From NCBI GenBank assembly GCA_934432675.1, contig CAKRYT010000001.1, positions 186,001-250,000 on the forward strand: a stretch of 64,000 nucleotides of DNA. The letters run 5' to 3'. Source of the DNA: an uncultured Eubacteriales bacterium. GTDB taxonomy: Bacteria > Bacillota > Clostridia > Oscillospirales > CAG-272. Of this stretch, positions 26,891 to 34,381 are shown piece after piece. The notes under the pieces were generated by a model that worked only from the letters and a program-made list of their open reading frames with translations, did no database searches and was not told the origin of the DNA. The position numbers were made by a program, and so were the translations under genes. Numbering within the stretch: the stretch's first letter is position 1; each line of letters starts with the position of its first letter.

Positions 26891-27823
26891 ATGGAGGTCA
26901 ATTGCATATTTGAGAGCAATTCCGAGGCACTGCGTGCCATATGGGAGAAGGGCATCACGCTGTTTGAGGGCATCCTCCCCGATGAGGTCGCCCCTCACAG
27001 TACGCCATACGGATTTCTTACTTATGTGCGCGCGTACCTCTGCCTCATCGGTGATCGCGAAGGAGCAAGGACGCTGCTGCAAAACGCCTATCGTGTCTTT
27101 TTCGATACCGGGGACATACGCCGCCTTTCTGCGCTTTCCATCGCGCTGGAATACTACGATACCTATGCGGATGACGGTCTCTTTACCGAGGACATGATCC
27201 GGCAGAACGAGGAGAATCTGTTGCGATATTTTGCCGACGCGTTTCCGACGGGCGATTTTTCGCGCGATGCCCTGTTTCTTGGTGCATGGGCGGCGACCGA
27301 CCGCCTGCGTGCCAAAATCGGTTTCAACGGCGAACTGTCGGCGAGGGTGGACCTGATGGAACGTTTCCATGCTTCCTACTACGATGCAGGGGAACGCTGC
27401 TACCGTGAAGGGACAGGGGACGTTACACCGGCATCCCGCATACTTCCGATAGCATTAGGCTTTGCGAATGAGGCGTCAAGGGGTGCCACCCGGAAATGGC
27501 TCATAGAGGAATCTTTTCTGGTCCCGCGCGATTTGCGGCTTCTTCTGTACGACGCGTTACAGTCGGAGGAACTGTTTGACATTCTGTTACCAACGCTTTT
27601 GGAGGGCGGGCTGCCGGGGGCACGCCCGACCACGGCGGACCTCGCCGGTATCGTGTGCATTGTGACGCACCTTTGCGGTGTGGATATCGGAATGATGGGG
27701 CAGGGGATACAGGCATCCGTACCGCATTTTCCCCGCGGGGTGACGTACTCCCTTACTATCCCCGCGCCGCATACCTATTTGACGTTTGAGTCGGAGGATT
27801 ACCCGGGTGCGCTGGTTTATTGA
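26891..27823 (+). CDS. Hypothetical protein
   Basis: 310 residues that I do not recognise. The protein is acidic and soluble, mostly helical in appearance, with repeated short segments of aromatic and leucine-rich helix (AYLCLIGDREGARTLLQNAY, RRLSALSIALEYYDTYADDG, LFLGAWAATDRLRAKIG) suggestive of a helical-hairpin or toroid fold. The last 40 residues (PHFPRGVTYSLTIPAPHTYL) look like a beta-sheet end. No signal peptide or membrane segment. AGGAGG precedes the ATG; its stop lies inside the start region of the ComF-like gene, so the two are coupled. It could be carbohydrate related, but nothing proves it. Confidence 0.6.
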   Translation: MEVNCIFESNSEALRAIWEKGITLFEGILPDEVAPHSTPYGFLTYVRAYLCLIGDREGARTLLQNAYRVFFDTGDIRRLSALSIALEYYDTYADDGLFTEDMIRQNEENLLRYFADAFPTGDFSRDALFLGAWAATDRLRAKIGFNGELSARVDLMERFHASYYDAGERCYREGTGDVTPASRILPIALGFANEASRGATRKWLIEESFLVPRDLRLLLYDALQSEELFDILLPTLLEGGLPGARPTTADLAGIVCIVTHLCGVDIGMMGQGIQASVPHFPRGVTYSLTIPAPHTYLTFESEDYPGALVY

Positions 27824-28583
27824 TCAACTTGTACGGTTGCTGTTCCCGCCGAAGTGCCCTGCCTGCGGTGCCTTGCTCACGGGGGATAGTGAGGCAATGT
27901 GTCCCGCGTGTGCGGCTGATTATCGGGCGGCAACGGAGCGCGCCTGTCCGCAGTGCCTGAAACCGTTGCACGAATGCACTTGCCCCAACCGCTTTTTGGA
28001 CAGGCATGGGGTGCACAAGGTAATCAAACTCTTTACGTATCATCCCGGCGAGCCGGATCGTGCCGTCAATCGAATGGTTTTTCGCCTGAAACGCTGTGAC
28101 TCCGAGGCGACCATCCGTTTTCTTGCCGACCGATTGGTAAAAGAGATGGAAGGACAGATGGAGGGCGGTGCCAAGTATGTCATCACCGGGGTGCCACGCT
28201 CCAAAGCGGCAATCCGACGTTTCGGGGACGACCATGTGCATCTGCTGTGCCACGCTGTTGCCACGAGACTGCACATACCTTATGTCCGCGCCGTGCGTAG
28301 GATCGGCAAGGAAGGCCCGCAAAAGAAAAAGAATTATAAGGAGAGGATGTCTTCTGCACGCATCTCCTATGCACCGAACGAGTCGGTTGATCTACACGGT
28401 TACCGCGTCTTTCTTTTGGATGACATCGTTACGAGCGGCGCAACACTCGCCGCCTGTGCTCTCGCCGCCCGTAAATGCGGTGCGCGACAGGTGACGGCGG
28501 TGGTGGTCGGCTCCTCGTATCGGTACCGGGATCTTATCGGTACGAAACAATATTACTGGGAAAAACAGAAATACGTACATTAA
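27807..28583 (+). CDS. comF: ComF family protein (double zinc ribbon plus phosphoribosyltransferase)
   Basis: 258 residues from GTG 27807, which has GGAGG nine bases upstream. The N-terminus carries four CxxC-type pairs (CPACGALL, MCPACAADY, CPQCLKP, CTCPNR), a zinc ribbon as in ComF. The C-terminal half has the PRPP-binding motif VFLLDDIVTSGATLAAC. ComF proteins support uptake of transforming DNA, possibly by helping load the transported strand, but the enzyme activity of the domain is not well established. No other competence genes are nearby. The start overlaps the end of the preceding hypothetical gene. Confidence 0.85.
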   Translation: MRWFIDQLVRLLFPPKCPACGALLTGDSEAMCPACAADYRAATERACPQCLKPLHECTCPNRFLDRHGVHKVIKLFTYHPGEPDRAVNRMVFRLKRCDSEATIRFLADRLVKEMEGQMEGGAKYVITGVPRSKAAIRRFGDDHVHLLCHAVATRLHIPYVRAVRRIGKEGPQKKKNYKERMSSARISYAPNESVDLHGYRVFLLDDIVTSGATLAACALAARKCGARQVTAVVVGSSYRYRDLIGTKQYYWEKQKYVH

Positions 28584-28609
28584 AAAACAGCCGCACGCGG
28601 CTGTTTTTT
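28583..28609. terminator. Bidirectional terminator between comF and mscS
   Basis: AAAAAACAGCCGC pairs with GCGGCTGTTTTTT; it serves the plus-strand comF and the minus-strand mscS, which converge here. Confidence 0.85.
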
Positions 28610-28613
28610 GTGT

Positions 28614-29453
28614 TTATTTTTCGGTCGAGGGCGTATCCTTGACGTGAATATCCATCTGCGGATAGGGGATCTCAATGCCGGCGTTGACCAGTGCCGCCTG
28701 TATCGACTCGGTCAGATCAAATTTTACGGTCCAATAGTCTGCATTCTTACACCAGACGCGGACCGTAAAGTCCAGGGATGAGTCGGCACATTCGGAAAGA
28801 CGCACGAAAGGTGGCTGTTCCGGCAGAATCATGGTGTTTGCCGCTACGGTTTCCAAAAGTAACCGTTTGACTGTTTGTACATCCGCATCGTACGATACGG
28901 AAACGGGGACGTCAACGCGTCTTGTCTCTTGCTCGGAATAATTGGTCACATGGGTATTGGATAGTGCACCGTTCGGGCAGTGGATCGTTTTGTTATCCGG
29001 TGTGATGAGGACCGTGTAAAAGATAGAGATATCCTGAACGGTGCCGGAGACCTCAGCACTCTCGATATAGTCACCTACCCGGAAAGGTTTGAAGATCAGG
29101 ATCATCAGTCCGCCGGCAAAATTGGAGAGCGACCCTTGCAGAGCAAGACCGATGGCAACACCGGCAGAGGTCAGGATGGCAACGAACGAGGTGGCGGGGA
29201 CGCCGAGTACAAGAGCGGCTGATACAAAGAGGAGCACTTTCAGAATAACGTTTACAGAACTGACGATGAAATGCGCGACCGATTTGTCGATCCGTCGATA
29301 CCATTTCGCCTTTTCGCAGCGTTTGGCAAAGAACTTGACAAGTTTCAGGCCGATGATAATGATGAGCGCGGCATACAGAATGCGCAGACCGGCCGTGGTC
29401 ACCAGTTCTTTCAGAAAATTGAGCAGGTAGTTTCCGATTTCTTTCCAGTTCAT
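28614..29453 (-). CDS. mscS: Small-conductance mechanosensitive channel MscS family
   Basis: Releases solutes under hypo-osmotic shock. 279 residues. There are three hydrophobic segments, the third being the pore helix with GVPATSFVAILTSAGVAIGLALQGSLSNFAGG, the glycine-alanine packing typical of MscS. The beta domain follows (FRVGDYIESAEVSGTVQDI, then PDNKTIHCPNGALSNTHVTNYS). I start at ATG 29453; an upstream start at 29486 has no ribosome binding site. It lies just downstream of rplA with a hairpin between, unlike most genomes where rplJ-rplL follow. Confidence 0.92.
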   Translation of the reverse strand: MNWKEIGNYLLNFLKELVTTAGLRILYAALIIIIGLKLVKFFAKRCEKAKWYRRIDKSVAHFIVSSVNVILKVLLFVSAALVLGVPATSFVAILTSAGVAIGLALQGSLSNFAGGLMILIFKPFRVGDYIESAEVSGTVQDISIFYTVLITPDNKTIHCPNGALSNTHVTNYSEQETRRVDVPVSVSYDADVQTVKRLLLETVAANTMILPEQPPFVRLSECADSSLDFTVRVWCKNADYWTVKFDLTESIQAALVNAGIEIPYPQMDIHVKDTPSTEK

Positions 29454-29477
29454 AAGTATTCTCTTTTCAATAACAAT

Positions 29478-29501
29478 GGGGTACACATAAGAGTGTACCC
29501 C
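29478..29501 (-). terminator. Hairpin after rplA
   Basis: GGGGTACAC (29478-29486) pairs with GTGTACCCC (29493-29501). The T-tract on the minus strand is weak, so partial read-through into mscS is plausible; no separate mscS promoter was found. Confidence 0.55.
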
Positions 29502-29516
29502 GAGGAAATGTGGTAA

Positions 29517-30200
29517 TTAGCCGATCTTCGTGTAGTTGACTTTCACGCCGGGACCCATGGTAGCGGCAATGACGCAACTCTTGATATACTGACCTTTGGC
29601 TGCCGCAGGTTTTGCCTTGATGATTGCGGTCATCAGTGCACCAAAGTTTTCTGCCAGTTTTTCAGGACCGAACGATGCCTTGCCGATGGGGCAGTGGATG
29701 ATGTTGGTCTTGTCGAGACGATACTCGATCTTACCGGCTTTCGCCTCCTGAACTGCCTTCGCAGGATCGGGGGTGACGGTGCCTGCCTTCGGATTAGGCA
29801 TGAGGCCCTTAGGACCGAGGACTTTACCGAGACGGCCGATCACACCCATCATGTCAGGGGTAGCAATGACGACGTCAAAGTCGAACCAGCCGCCCTGGAT
29901 CTGTGCGACAAATTCCTCGGCACCGACGTAGTCGGCACCGGCCGCCTTTGCTGCATCCGCTTTCGCACCGCGCGCGAAAACAAGGGTGCGGACGGTTTTA
30001 CCGGTCCCGTTCGGGAGGACGATGGCACCGCGGACCTGCTGGTCTGCGTGGCGGGAGTCAACGCCGAGGCGGACATGGATTTCAATCGTTTCATCAAATT
30101 TAGCGGTTGCGGTCTTGCAGACAAGCTCAACAGCCTCCTGCGGATCGTACAGCTTCGTTCTTTCAATCAGCTTTGCGCTTTCGACATACTTCTTACTCAT
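29517..30200 (-). CDS. rplA: 50S ribosomal protein L1
   Basis: 227 residues, normal L1 length. Starts MSKKYVESAKLIERTKLYD and has the signature region DVVIATPDMMGVIGRLGKVL with GLMPNPKAGTV. L1 binds 23S rRNA at the E-site stalk and in many bacteria represses its own operon. It ends the rpmG-secE-nusG-rplK-rplA operon; rplJ and rplL, which usually follow, are not here. Confidence 0.97.
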   Translation of the reverse strand: MSKKYVESAKLIERTKLYDPQEAVELVCKTATAKFDETIEIHVRLGVDSRHADQQVRGAIVLPNGTGKTVRTLVFARGAKADAAKAAGADYVGAEEFVAQIQGGWFDFDVVIATPDMMGVIGRLGKVLGPKGLMPNPKAGTVTPDPAKAVQEAKAGKIEYRLDKTNIIHCPIGKASFGPEKLAENFGALMTAIIKAKPAAAKGQYIKSCVIAATMGPGVKVNYTKIG

Positions 30201-30215
30201 CTTCGTTGCCTCCTA

Positions 30216-30641
30216 TCAGTCTTCCACGGTGATGCCCATGCTACGAGCAGTACCTTTGATCATGCTCATGGCACTTTCGATCGAGGCAGCGTTCAGGTCG
30301 GGCATTTTTGTCTCTGCGATCTTGCGGACCTGTTCCTGCGTGAGCGAGGCAACTTTGGTCTTGTTCGGGGTGGCAGACGCGGTCTCGATACCGGCGGCCT
30401 TCTTAATCAGAACGGCTGCGGGAGGCGTCTTGGTGATGAAGGTGAAGGAACGGTCGGCGTACACGGTGATGACAACCGGGATAATCATGCCGATGTCGTT
30501 CTTAGTTCTGTCGTTGAACTCCTTCGTGAAGTTCGGGATGGAAACGCCATACTGCCCGAGAGCAGGGCCTACGGGAGGCTGGGGCGTTGCTTTCCCGGCA
30601 GGGAGTTGGAGTTTGATATAACCCATAATTTTCTTTGCCAT
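30216..30641 (-). CDS. rplK: 50S ribosomal protein L11
   Basis: 141 residues. Starts MAKKIMGYIKLQLPAGKATP and has the PPVGPALGQYGVSIPNFTKEFN core; the C-terminal RNA-binding domain holds TMKMPDLNAASIESAMSM-like sequence. L11 forms the GTPase-associated centre and is needed for Rel activation, whose gene is also in this window. The 92-base gap to nusG contains two small hairpins (GGGAGA/TCTCCC and GGCTCA/TGAGCC at 30705-30718), a possible processing site. Confidence 0.97.
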   Translation of the reverse strand: MAKKIMGYIKLQLPAGKATPQPPVGPALGQYGVSIPNFTKEFNDRTKNDIGMIIPVVITVYADRSFTFITKTPPAAVLIKKAAGIETASATPNKTKVASLTQEQVRKIAETKMPDLNAASIESAMSMIKGTARSMGITVED

Positions 30642-30733
30642 TTTATAAACCTCCATGTGTGGTTAACGCGGGAGACATGAAAAATTTATCTCCCTCCCAC
30701 AAGCGGCTCAAATGAGCCTTGGCAATGTTGGAC

Positions 30734-31279
30734 TTACTGTTTTGCGAGGCGGATATCGCCGGCTTCCACGAAGACGGGTATGTCTCTCGTGCCGGTATAT
30801 ACAAGCAGGGTGATGTCCTTCTTGTCCTCGCTGATTTCCGTGATAGTACCCTCGTATCCTTCAAAGATACCGGATACGACGGAAACCTTGTCGCCGACCT
30901 TGAAAGTGAACTCTTCCACGCGTGTTTCCACGTTGAACTGTGCCACTTCCTCGTCGGTGAGGGGAACGGGGCGCGACCCGGGACCGACAAATCCCGTGAC
31001 ACCGGTGATGTTACGCACCACATGCCAGGACTCGTCCGTCATCGTCATTTTTACGAGAACGTAAGCAGGGAAGAGTTTGACCTCGACATCCTTTTTCTCT
31101 CCCTTATCGTTGGTGACCGTCTCAATCATAGTCGGGATCTGGACATCATAGATAAGATGTTGAAGATTACGGTTCTCAACGATTTTTTCGAGATACGCCT
31201 TTACTTTGTTTTCAAAACCCGCATAAGTGTGAATGACATACCACTTGGGACCTTGGTTCAGTTCATTAAAATCACTCAT
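30734..31279 (-). CDS. nusG: Transcription termination/antitermination protein NusG
   Basis: 181 residues, N-terminal NGN domain (PKWYVIHTYAGFENKVKAYL, FPAYVLVKMTMTDESWHVVRN) and C-terminal KOW domain (FKVGDKVSVVSGIFEGYEGTI). It binds RNA polymerase and affects pausing, termination and transcription-translation coupling. secE lies four bases upstream, and the order secE-nusG-rplK-rplA is the standard one. Confidence 0.97.
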   Translation of the reverse strand: MSDFNELNQGPKWYVIHTYAGFENKVKAYLEKIVENRNLQHLIYDVQIPTMIETVTNDKGEKKDVEVKLFPAYVLVKMTMTDESWHVVRNITGVTGFVGPGSRPVPLTDEEVAQFNVETRVEEFTFKVGDKVSVVSGIFEGYEGTITEISEDKKDITLLVYTGTRDIPVFVEAGDIRLAKQ

Positions 31280-31282
31280 GGG

Positions 31283-31585
31283 TTAGCCCACCAGTCCGGC
31301 GATGCCTTTGATAATTTCGCCGAATACCGTGTCGACCACCGCGATGGCAGCACTGAATGCGACAACCGCGCAAACGACGAGTAACGTGTTTTTCTTGACA
31401 TCCTTCCAGCTCATCCACGAGACTTTTTTCAGCTCGCTGATGTATTCTTTCCAGAACTTCTTGATGCGACCGCCGAGTCTTACAAAAAAGTTCGGCTTCT
31501 TCGCTTTCGCTTTCTTCACAGCCTTGGCGGCGGAAGTATCCGCAGAGACAGCTGTCTCTTGGATTTCCTTTTCGTTTTCTGCCAT
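31283..31585 (-). CDS. secE: Preprotein translocase subunit SecE
   Basis: 100 residues. A soluble Lys/Ala-rich N-terminal part is followed by the SecE core (FWKEYISELKKVSWMSWKDVKKNT) and one membrane helix (TLLVVCAVVAFSAAIAVVDTVF). It stabilises SecY in the translocation channel. Longer than the Bacillus protein (about 60) because of the N-terminal acidic and basic extension. Confidence 0.93.
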   Translation of the reverse strand: MAENEKEIQETAVSADTSAAKAVKKAKAKKPNFFVRLGGRIKKFWKEYISELKKVSWMSWKDVKKNTLLVVCAVVAFSAAIAVVDTVFGEIIKGIAGLVG

Positions 31586-31598
31586 GTTGTTATCCTCC

Positions 31599-31748
31599 TT
31601 ACTTTGTCTCTTTGTGCAAAGTGTGCTTCTTGCAGAAGCGGCAGTACTTGTTCATTTCAAGCCTGTCAGGATCATTCTTTTTGTTTTTGCTCGTGTCATA
31701 ATTTCTGGCCTTGCATTCCGAGCACGCCAGCGTAATTTTGACTCTCAT
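31599..31748 (-). CDS. rpmG: 50S ribosomal protein L33
   Basis: 49 residues, too short for most ORF listings. The sequence starts MRVKITLACSECKARNYDTS and carries two CxxC pairs (CSEC and CRFC), the zinc-binding form of L33. AGGAGGT lies seven bases before the ATG. rpmG directly before secE-nusG is the common Bacillota order. Confidence 0.95.
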   Translation of the reverse strand: MRVKITLACSECKARNYDTSKNKKNDPDRLEMNKYCRFCKKHTLHKETK

Positions 31749-31850
31749 ATCGGCACCTCCTAATAGATTCGGGTATGACCCGTGAATACCTCCCTCGTCG
31801 TCGGGGCATCCGTCCCAAACATGAAAAAAGCCTCCAACAGAGGTAAGTGT

Positions 31851-31879
31851 ATTCTAGCACAACGCCGATGGCTTGTCAA
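31851..31879 (-). promoter_or_regulatory. Promoter of rpmG-secE-nusG-rplK-rplA
   Basis: On the minus strand TTGACA (31874-31879) and TAGAAT (31851-31856) are separated by 17 bases. The roughly 100-base leader to rpmG includes a weak four-pair stem (31831-31843) followed by six T, a possible attenuator. No gene was seen from 31749 to 31983. Confidence 0.8.
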
Positions 31880-31983
31880 GTATTTCAGTCATATTTATAT
31901 ATTAAAAATCAAAAAAGTCACTCTGGTGGGTGATTTTGTATCTCCGTAACAGGAAAATTTGCAAATCAGAAACCCGTCCGCAC

Positions 31984-32012
31984 TTGCCAAAGGGCGTTTT
32001 TCGGTATATAAT
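31984..32012 (+). promoter_or_regulatory. Promoter of the amidohydrolase gene
   Basis: TTGCCA (31984-31989) and TATAAT (32007-32012), spacer 17. Confidence 0.75.
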
Positions 32013-32039
32013 GCACAAAAAACAATAGGGGAACAGCAT

Positions 32040-33329
32040 ATGAAAAGCGAAAACAAGATCGTCCTCTGGGGCGTAACGGTCCTCGACGGTAAAAAAGACA
32101 TGGAGCCGCAACGGAATCGTGCGGTCTACATAAAAGACGGGAAAATTGAGAAAATCACGGCGGCGGACAGCCCCGATAAAGGCTATAAGGTCATCGACCT
32201 TACCGGGCAGTTTCTGTTACCCGGACTTATCAACCTGCATGTACATCTGCCGGCATCCGGCAAGCCGCGAAAAAAGGCGAGTGATCCAAAAAAACTGGTG
32301 AAACTGATTACGGCAAACCGACTGACGAGAAAACTCGGGCTGAGAATCTGTGAAAAATATGCCCGGACAGAGCTGATGAGCGGCGTGACAACCATACGAA
32401 CGGTCGGCGGCGTTGCGAATTTTGATTCGTTGTTGAGGGATCGGATTGCGAACGGTCTCGTATCCGGGCCGCGTATTCTGGCTTCCGATATGGCGATTTC
32501 TGTCCCCGGTGGGCACATGGCAGGATCGCTTGCCTGGGAGGCGACTTCCGCACAGGAGGCGGTGGCCTTGGTGGATCGTATCGCGGAAGGGAAACCGGAC
32601 CTTTTGAAACTGATGATTACCGGCGGTGTGTTGGATGCGGAAGTTGTGGGAGAGCCTGGCGTTCTGCGTATGCCGCCGGAATATGTTAAGGCGGCGTGTG
32701 ACAAGGCACATGCTCTCGGGCTGCAAGTCGCCGCGCACGTGGAAAGCCCCGAGGGGGTCATTGTGGCACTCAAAAACGGGGTCGACTCGATTGAGCACGG
32801 GGCGCAGCCGAATGATGAGATGATGCGTCTGTTCAGAGAAAGAGGTGCCTTCCAGGTTTCGACGATTTCCCCCGCCTTGCCATATGCACTTTTCGATCGT
32901 TCGGTTTCGCATGCGACGGAGGAACAGCAGATCAACGGCAAAGTGGTTTTTGAGGGGATTATCGCACTCGCGAAAGAATGCCTTGCCGAGGGGATCCCGG
33001 TGGGGCTCGGTACAGATACCGGGTGCCCCTATATAACGCATTACGATATGTGGCGAGAACTTTGCTACTTTGTCAAATATTGCGGCGTTACCACCTCCTT
33101 TGCTCTGTACTCCGCCACCCTCCGAAACGCCGAACTCGTCGGGATTGACAACGTCACCGGCTCGGTGGAGGCGGGGAAAGACGCGGACCTCATCGTTTGC
33201 CGCTCCAACCCGCTCACGGACTTGTCGGCTCTGCGTCAATTGACAGTGGTTGTGCGAGGAGGGAAGGTGATTCGTCCTCACCTCAAAAAAATGAAACGGG
33301 TCGAAACGGAACTGGATAAATTTTTATAA
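32040..33329 (+). CDS. Amidohydrolase family protein (imidazolonepropionase/prolidase-like)
   Basis: 429 residues of the metal-dependent amidohydrolase superfamily. Metal ligands visible in order: HVHLP after the LPGLINL segment (HxH), a lysine in PDLLKLMITGG that would be carboxylated, a histidine in QVAAHVESPEG, a histidine in DSIEHGAQPND, and the aspartate of GLGTDTGCPY. The C-terminal beta segment VEAGKDADLIVCRSNPLTDL matches the family. Related enzymes cleave dipeptides or cyclic amides; substrate not determinable. It starts at ATG 32040 after AGGGGAA and has its own promoter. It is monocistronic; a terminator-like tRNA-terminator copy lies 36 bases beyond the stop. Confidence 0.85.
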   Translation: MKSENKIVLWGVTVLDGKKDMEPQRNRAVYIKDGKIEKITAADSPDKGYKVIDLTGQFLLPGLINLHVHLPASGKPRKKASDPKKLVKLITANRLTRKLGLRICEKYARTELMSGVTTIRTVGGVANFDSLLRDRIANGLVSGPRILASDMAISVPGGHMAGSLAWEATSAQEAVALVDRIAEGKPDLLKLMITGGVLDAEVVGEPGVLRMPPEYVKAACDKAHALGLQVAAHVESPEGVIVALKNGVDSIEHGAQPNDEMMRLFRERGAFQVSTISPALPYALFDRSVSHATEEQQINGKVVFEGIIALAKECLAEGIPVGLGTDTGCPYITHYDMWRELCYFVKYCGVTTSFALYSATLRNAELVGIDNVTGSVEAGKDADLIVCRSNPLTDLSALRQLTVVVRGGKVIRPHLKKMKRVETELDKFL

Positions 33330-33365
33330 AAATGAGTGACCCGCCCCCGCAAAAAAAACATTGGT

Positions 33366-33429
33366 AAAGAAAACGCCGGACAAAACCACAAGGGCTTTAT
33401 CCGGCGTTTTGGCGGAAGCGGTGGGATTC
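33366..33429. repeat. First copy of the duplicated tRNA-Ser terminator and tRNA 3' end
   Basis: 64 bases identical, apart from one A/G difference, to 33529-33592. It holds a terminator stem (CGCCGG with CCGGCG) and the last about 22 bases of the tRNA-Ser, including CCA and part of the T arm, then stops abruptly within the T arm. Confidence 0.9.
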
Positions 33430-33528
33430 CTTCTCGCGCGAACTGCGCGCTCGGTCTTCCACGGTCGCGACCGTCCACCGGAAGGTCGCTCTGCGCCGTT
33501 TCCCCTTCGAATCCCACTGCACCCTCCA
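33430..33528. repeat. GC-rich spacer with inverted ends between the two terminator copies
   Basis: 99 bases with no plausible gene. Imperfect inverted repeats of 23 bases flank and enter it (33407-33429 and 33509-33531, 19 of 23 paired). Its centre has the perfect palindrome ACGGTCGCGACCGT (33461-33474). Its right end, TTCGAATCCCACTGC then CCA (ending about 33528), resembles a tRNA 3' end in plus orientation. Confidence 0.7.
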
Positions 33529-33592
33529 AAAGAAAACGCCGGGCAAAACCACAAGGGCTTTATCCGGCGTTTTGGCGGAAGCGGTGGGATTC
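33529..33592. repeat. Second copy: tRNA-Ser terminator overlapping the tRNA 3' end
   Basis: 64-base repeat partner of 33366-33429, period 163. Its outer part is the natural terminator of tRNA-Ser on the minus strand, and its inner part is the tRNA 3' end itself. Confidence 0.9.
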
Positions 33593-33661
33593 GAACCCAC
33601 GAGCCCGTGAAGGCTACCTGATTTCGAGTCAGGCCCGTTATGACCACTTCGATACGCTTCC
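33573..33661 (-). tRNA. tRNA-Ser (anticodon CGA)
   Basis: 89 bases with the CCA encoded. The acceptor stem is GGAAGCG paired with CGCTTCC, the discriminator base is G as usual for serine, and the anticodon loop is CTCGAAA within the CTGA/TCAG stem. A long variable arm typical of class II tRNA-Ser is present, and the T loop is TTCGAAT. The promoter is at 33682-33710 on the minus strand. Confidence 0.95.
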
Positions 33662-33681
33662 GATTGAACGGAACAGTGTGT

Positions 33682-33710
33682 ATTTTACCACATCTCACGA
33701 GCAAAAGCAA
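33682..33710 (-). promoter_or_regulatory. Promoter of tRNA-Ser
   Basis: On the minus strand TTGCTT (33705-33710) and TAAAAT (33682-33687), spacer 17, about 20 bases before the tRNA 5' end. Confidence 0.65.
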
Positions 33711-33737
33711 GAGTTTTTTGCAGTTTTTTTAACGGGG

Positions 33738-33766
33738 TTGCAAATCCGCGGTGCCTATGGTAGAAT
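33738..33766 (+). promoter_or_regulatory. Promoter of the dCMP deaminase gene
   Basis: TTGCAA (33738-33743) and TAGAAT (33761-33766), spacer 17. Confidence 0.65.
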
Positions 33767-33792
33767 GAAAAAAACAAAGGATGTGTATTCGT

Positions 33793-34281
33793 ATGAAACG
33801 GCAAGGATATATCACTTGGGATGAATATTTTATGGGGGTAGCCGTCCTGACGGCGCAACGCTCCAAAGACCCGAACACACAGGTGGGCTGCTGCATCGTG
33901 GATAAGGAGCAACGGATTCTCTCGACCGGTTATAACGGGTTGCCCTGGGGGTGCTCCGACGATGAGTACCCGTGGGAACGGGAGGGGACAGACACCAATG
34001 CAACTAAATATCCCTTTGTCGTGCATGCGGAACTGAATGCTATTTTGAATGCACGCGGTAAAAACCTAACCGGCGCAAAACTGTATGTGGCACTTTTCCC
34101 GTGTAACGAATGTGCAAAGGCTATCATACAGTCGGGGATTTCCGAGATTGTCTATTTGTCGGACAAATACGCAACGACCCCTGCGACCCTGGCATCACGC
34201 AGAATGCTCGCCTCTGCCGGTGTTAAATTGACACAATTCGCCGGCAGAACGGACAGTATCGTCCTTGATTTCAAAGCGTAA
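33793..34281 (+). CDS. dCMP deaminase / ComEB-like cytidine deaminase
   Basis: 162 residues. The zinc-dependent deaminase motifs are present: HAELNAILNA (HAE) and PCNECAKAI (PCxxC), with the family TQVGCCIVD and NGLPWGCSDDEYPW that belong to deoxycytidylate deaminases. Product would be dUMP for thymidylate synthesis. ComEB of the competence operon belongs to the same family but is not itself needed for uptake. I chose ATG 33793 over ATG 33781 because of spacing from AAAGGA. Confidence 0.9.
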   Translation: MKRQGYITWDEYFMGVAVLTAQRSKDPNTQVGCCIVDKEQRILSTGYNGLPWGCSDDEYPWEREGTDTNATKYPFVVHAELNAILNARGKNLTGAKLYVALFPCNECAKAIIQSGISEIVYLSDKYATTPATLASRRMLASAGVKLTQFAGRTDSIVLDFKA

Positions 34282-34303
34282 AAAGCGGCAATGCCGCTTT
34301 TTT
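34281..34303 (+). terminator. Intrinsic terminator after the deaminase gene
   Basis: GCGGCA (34285-34290) pairs with TGCCGC (34292-34297) followed by six T. Confidence 0.85.
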
Positions 34304-34323
34304 GCGTTAGGGTGCGTAAAAAC

Positions 34324-34351
34324 TTGACTTTTTGACAAAAGAAGATATAAT
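34324..34351 (+). promoter_or_regulatory. Promoter of the CobW gene pair
   Basis: TTGACT (34324-34329) and TATAAT (34346-34351), spacer 16. No zinc-repressor palindrome is visible near it. Confidence 0.65.
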
Positions 34352-34381
34352 GTAGTGTTGAAATAACAGGAGGCGATATCC

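Noticed and set aside
25097..27370. A 757-codon open frame on the minus strand opposite the MBL hydrolase, glnS and the hypothetical gene
   Set aside because: It is an antisense shadow of well-supported genes with clear motifs; its product has no recognisable domain and no ribosome binding site.
29694..30680. A 328-codon plus-strand frame opposite rplA and rplK
   Set aside because: Antisense shadow of two highly conserved ribosomal protein genes.
33366..33592. A CRISPR array
   Set aside because: Only two repeat copies of 64 bases, with a terminator and tRNA end in them, and no cas genes.
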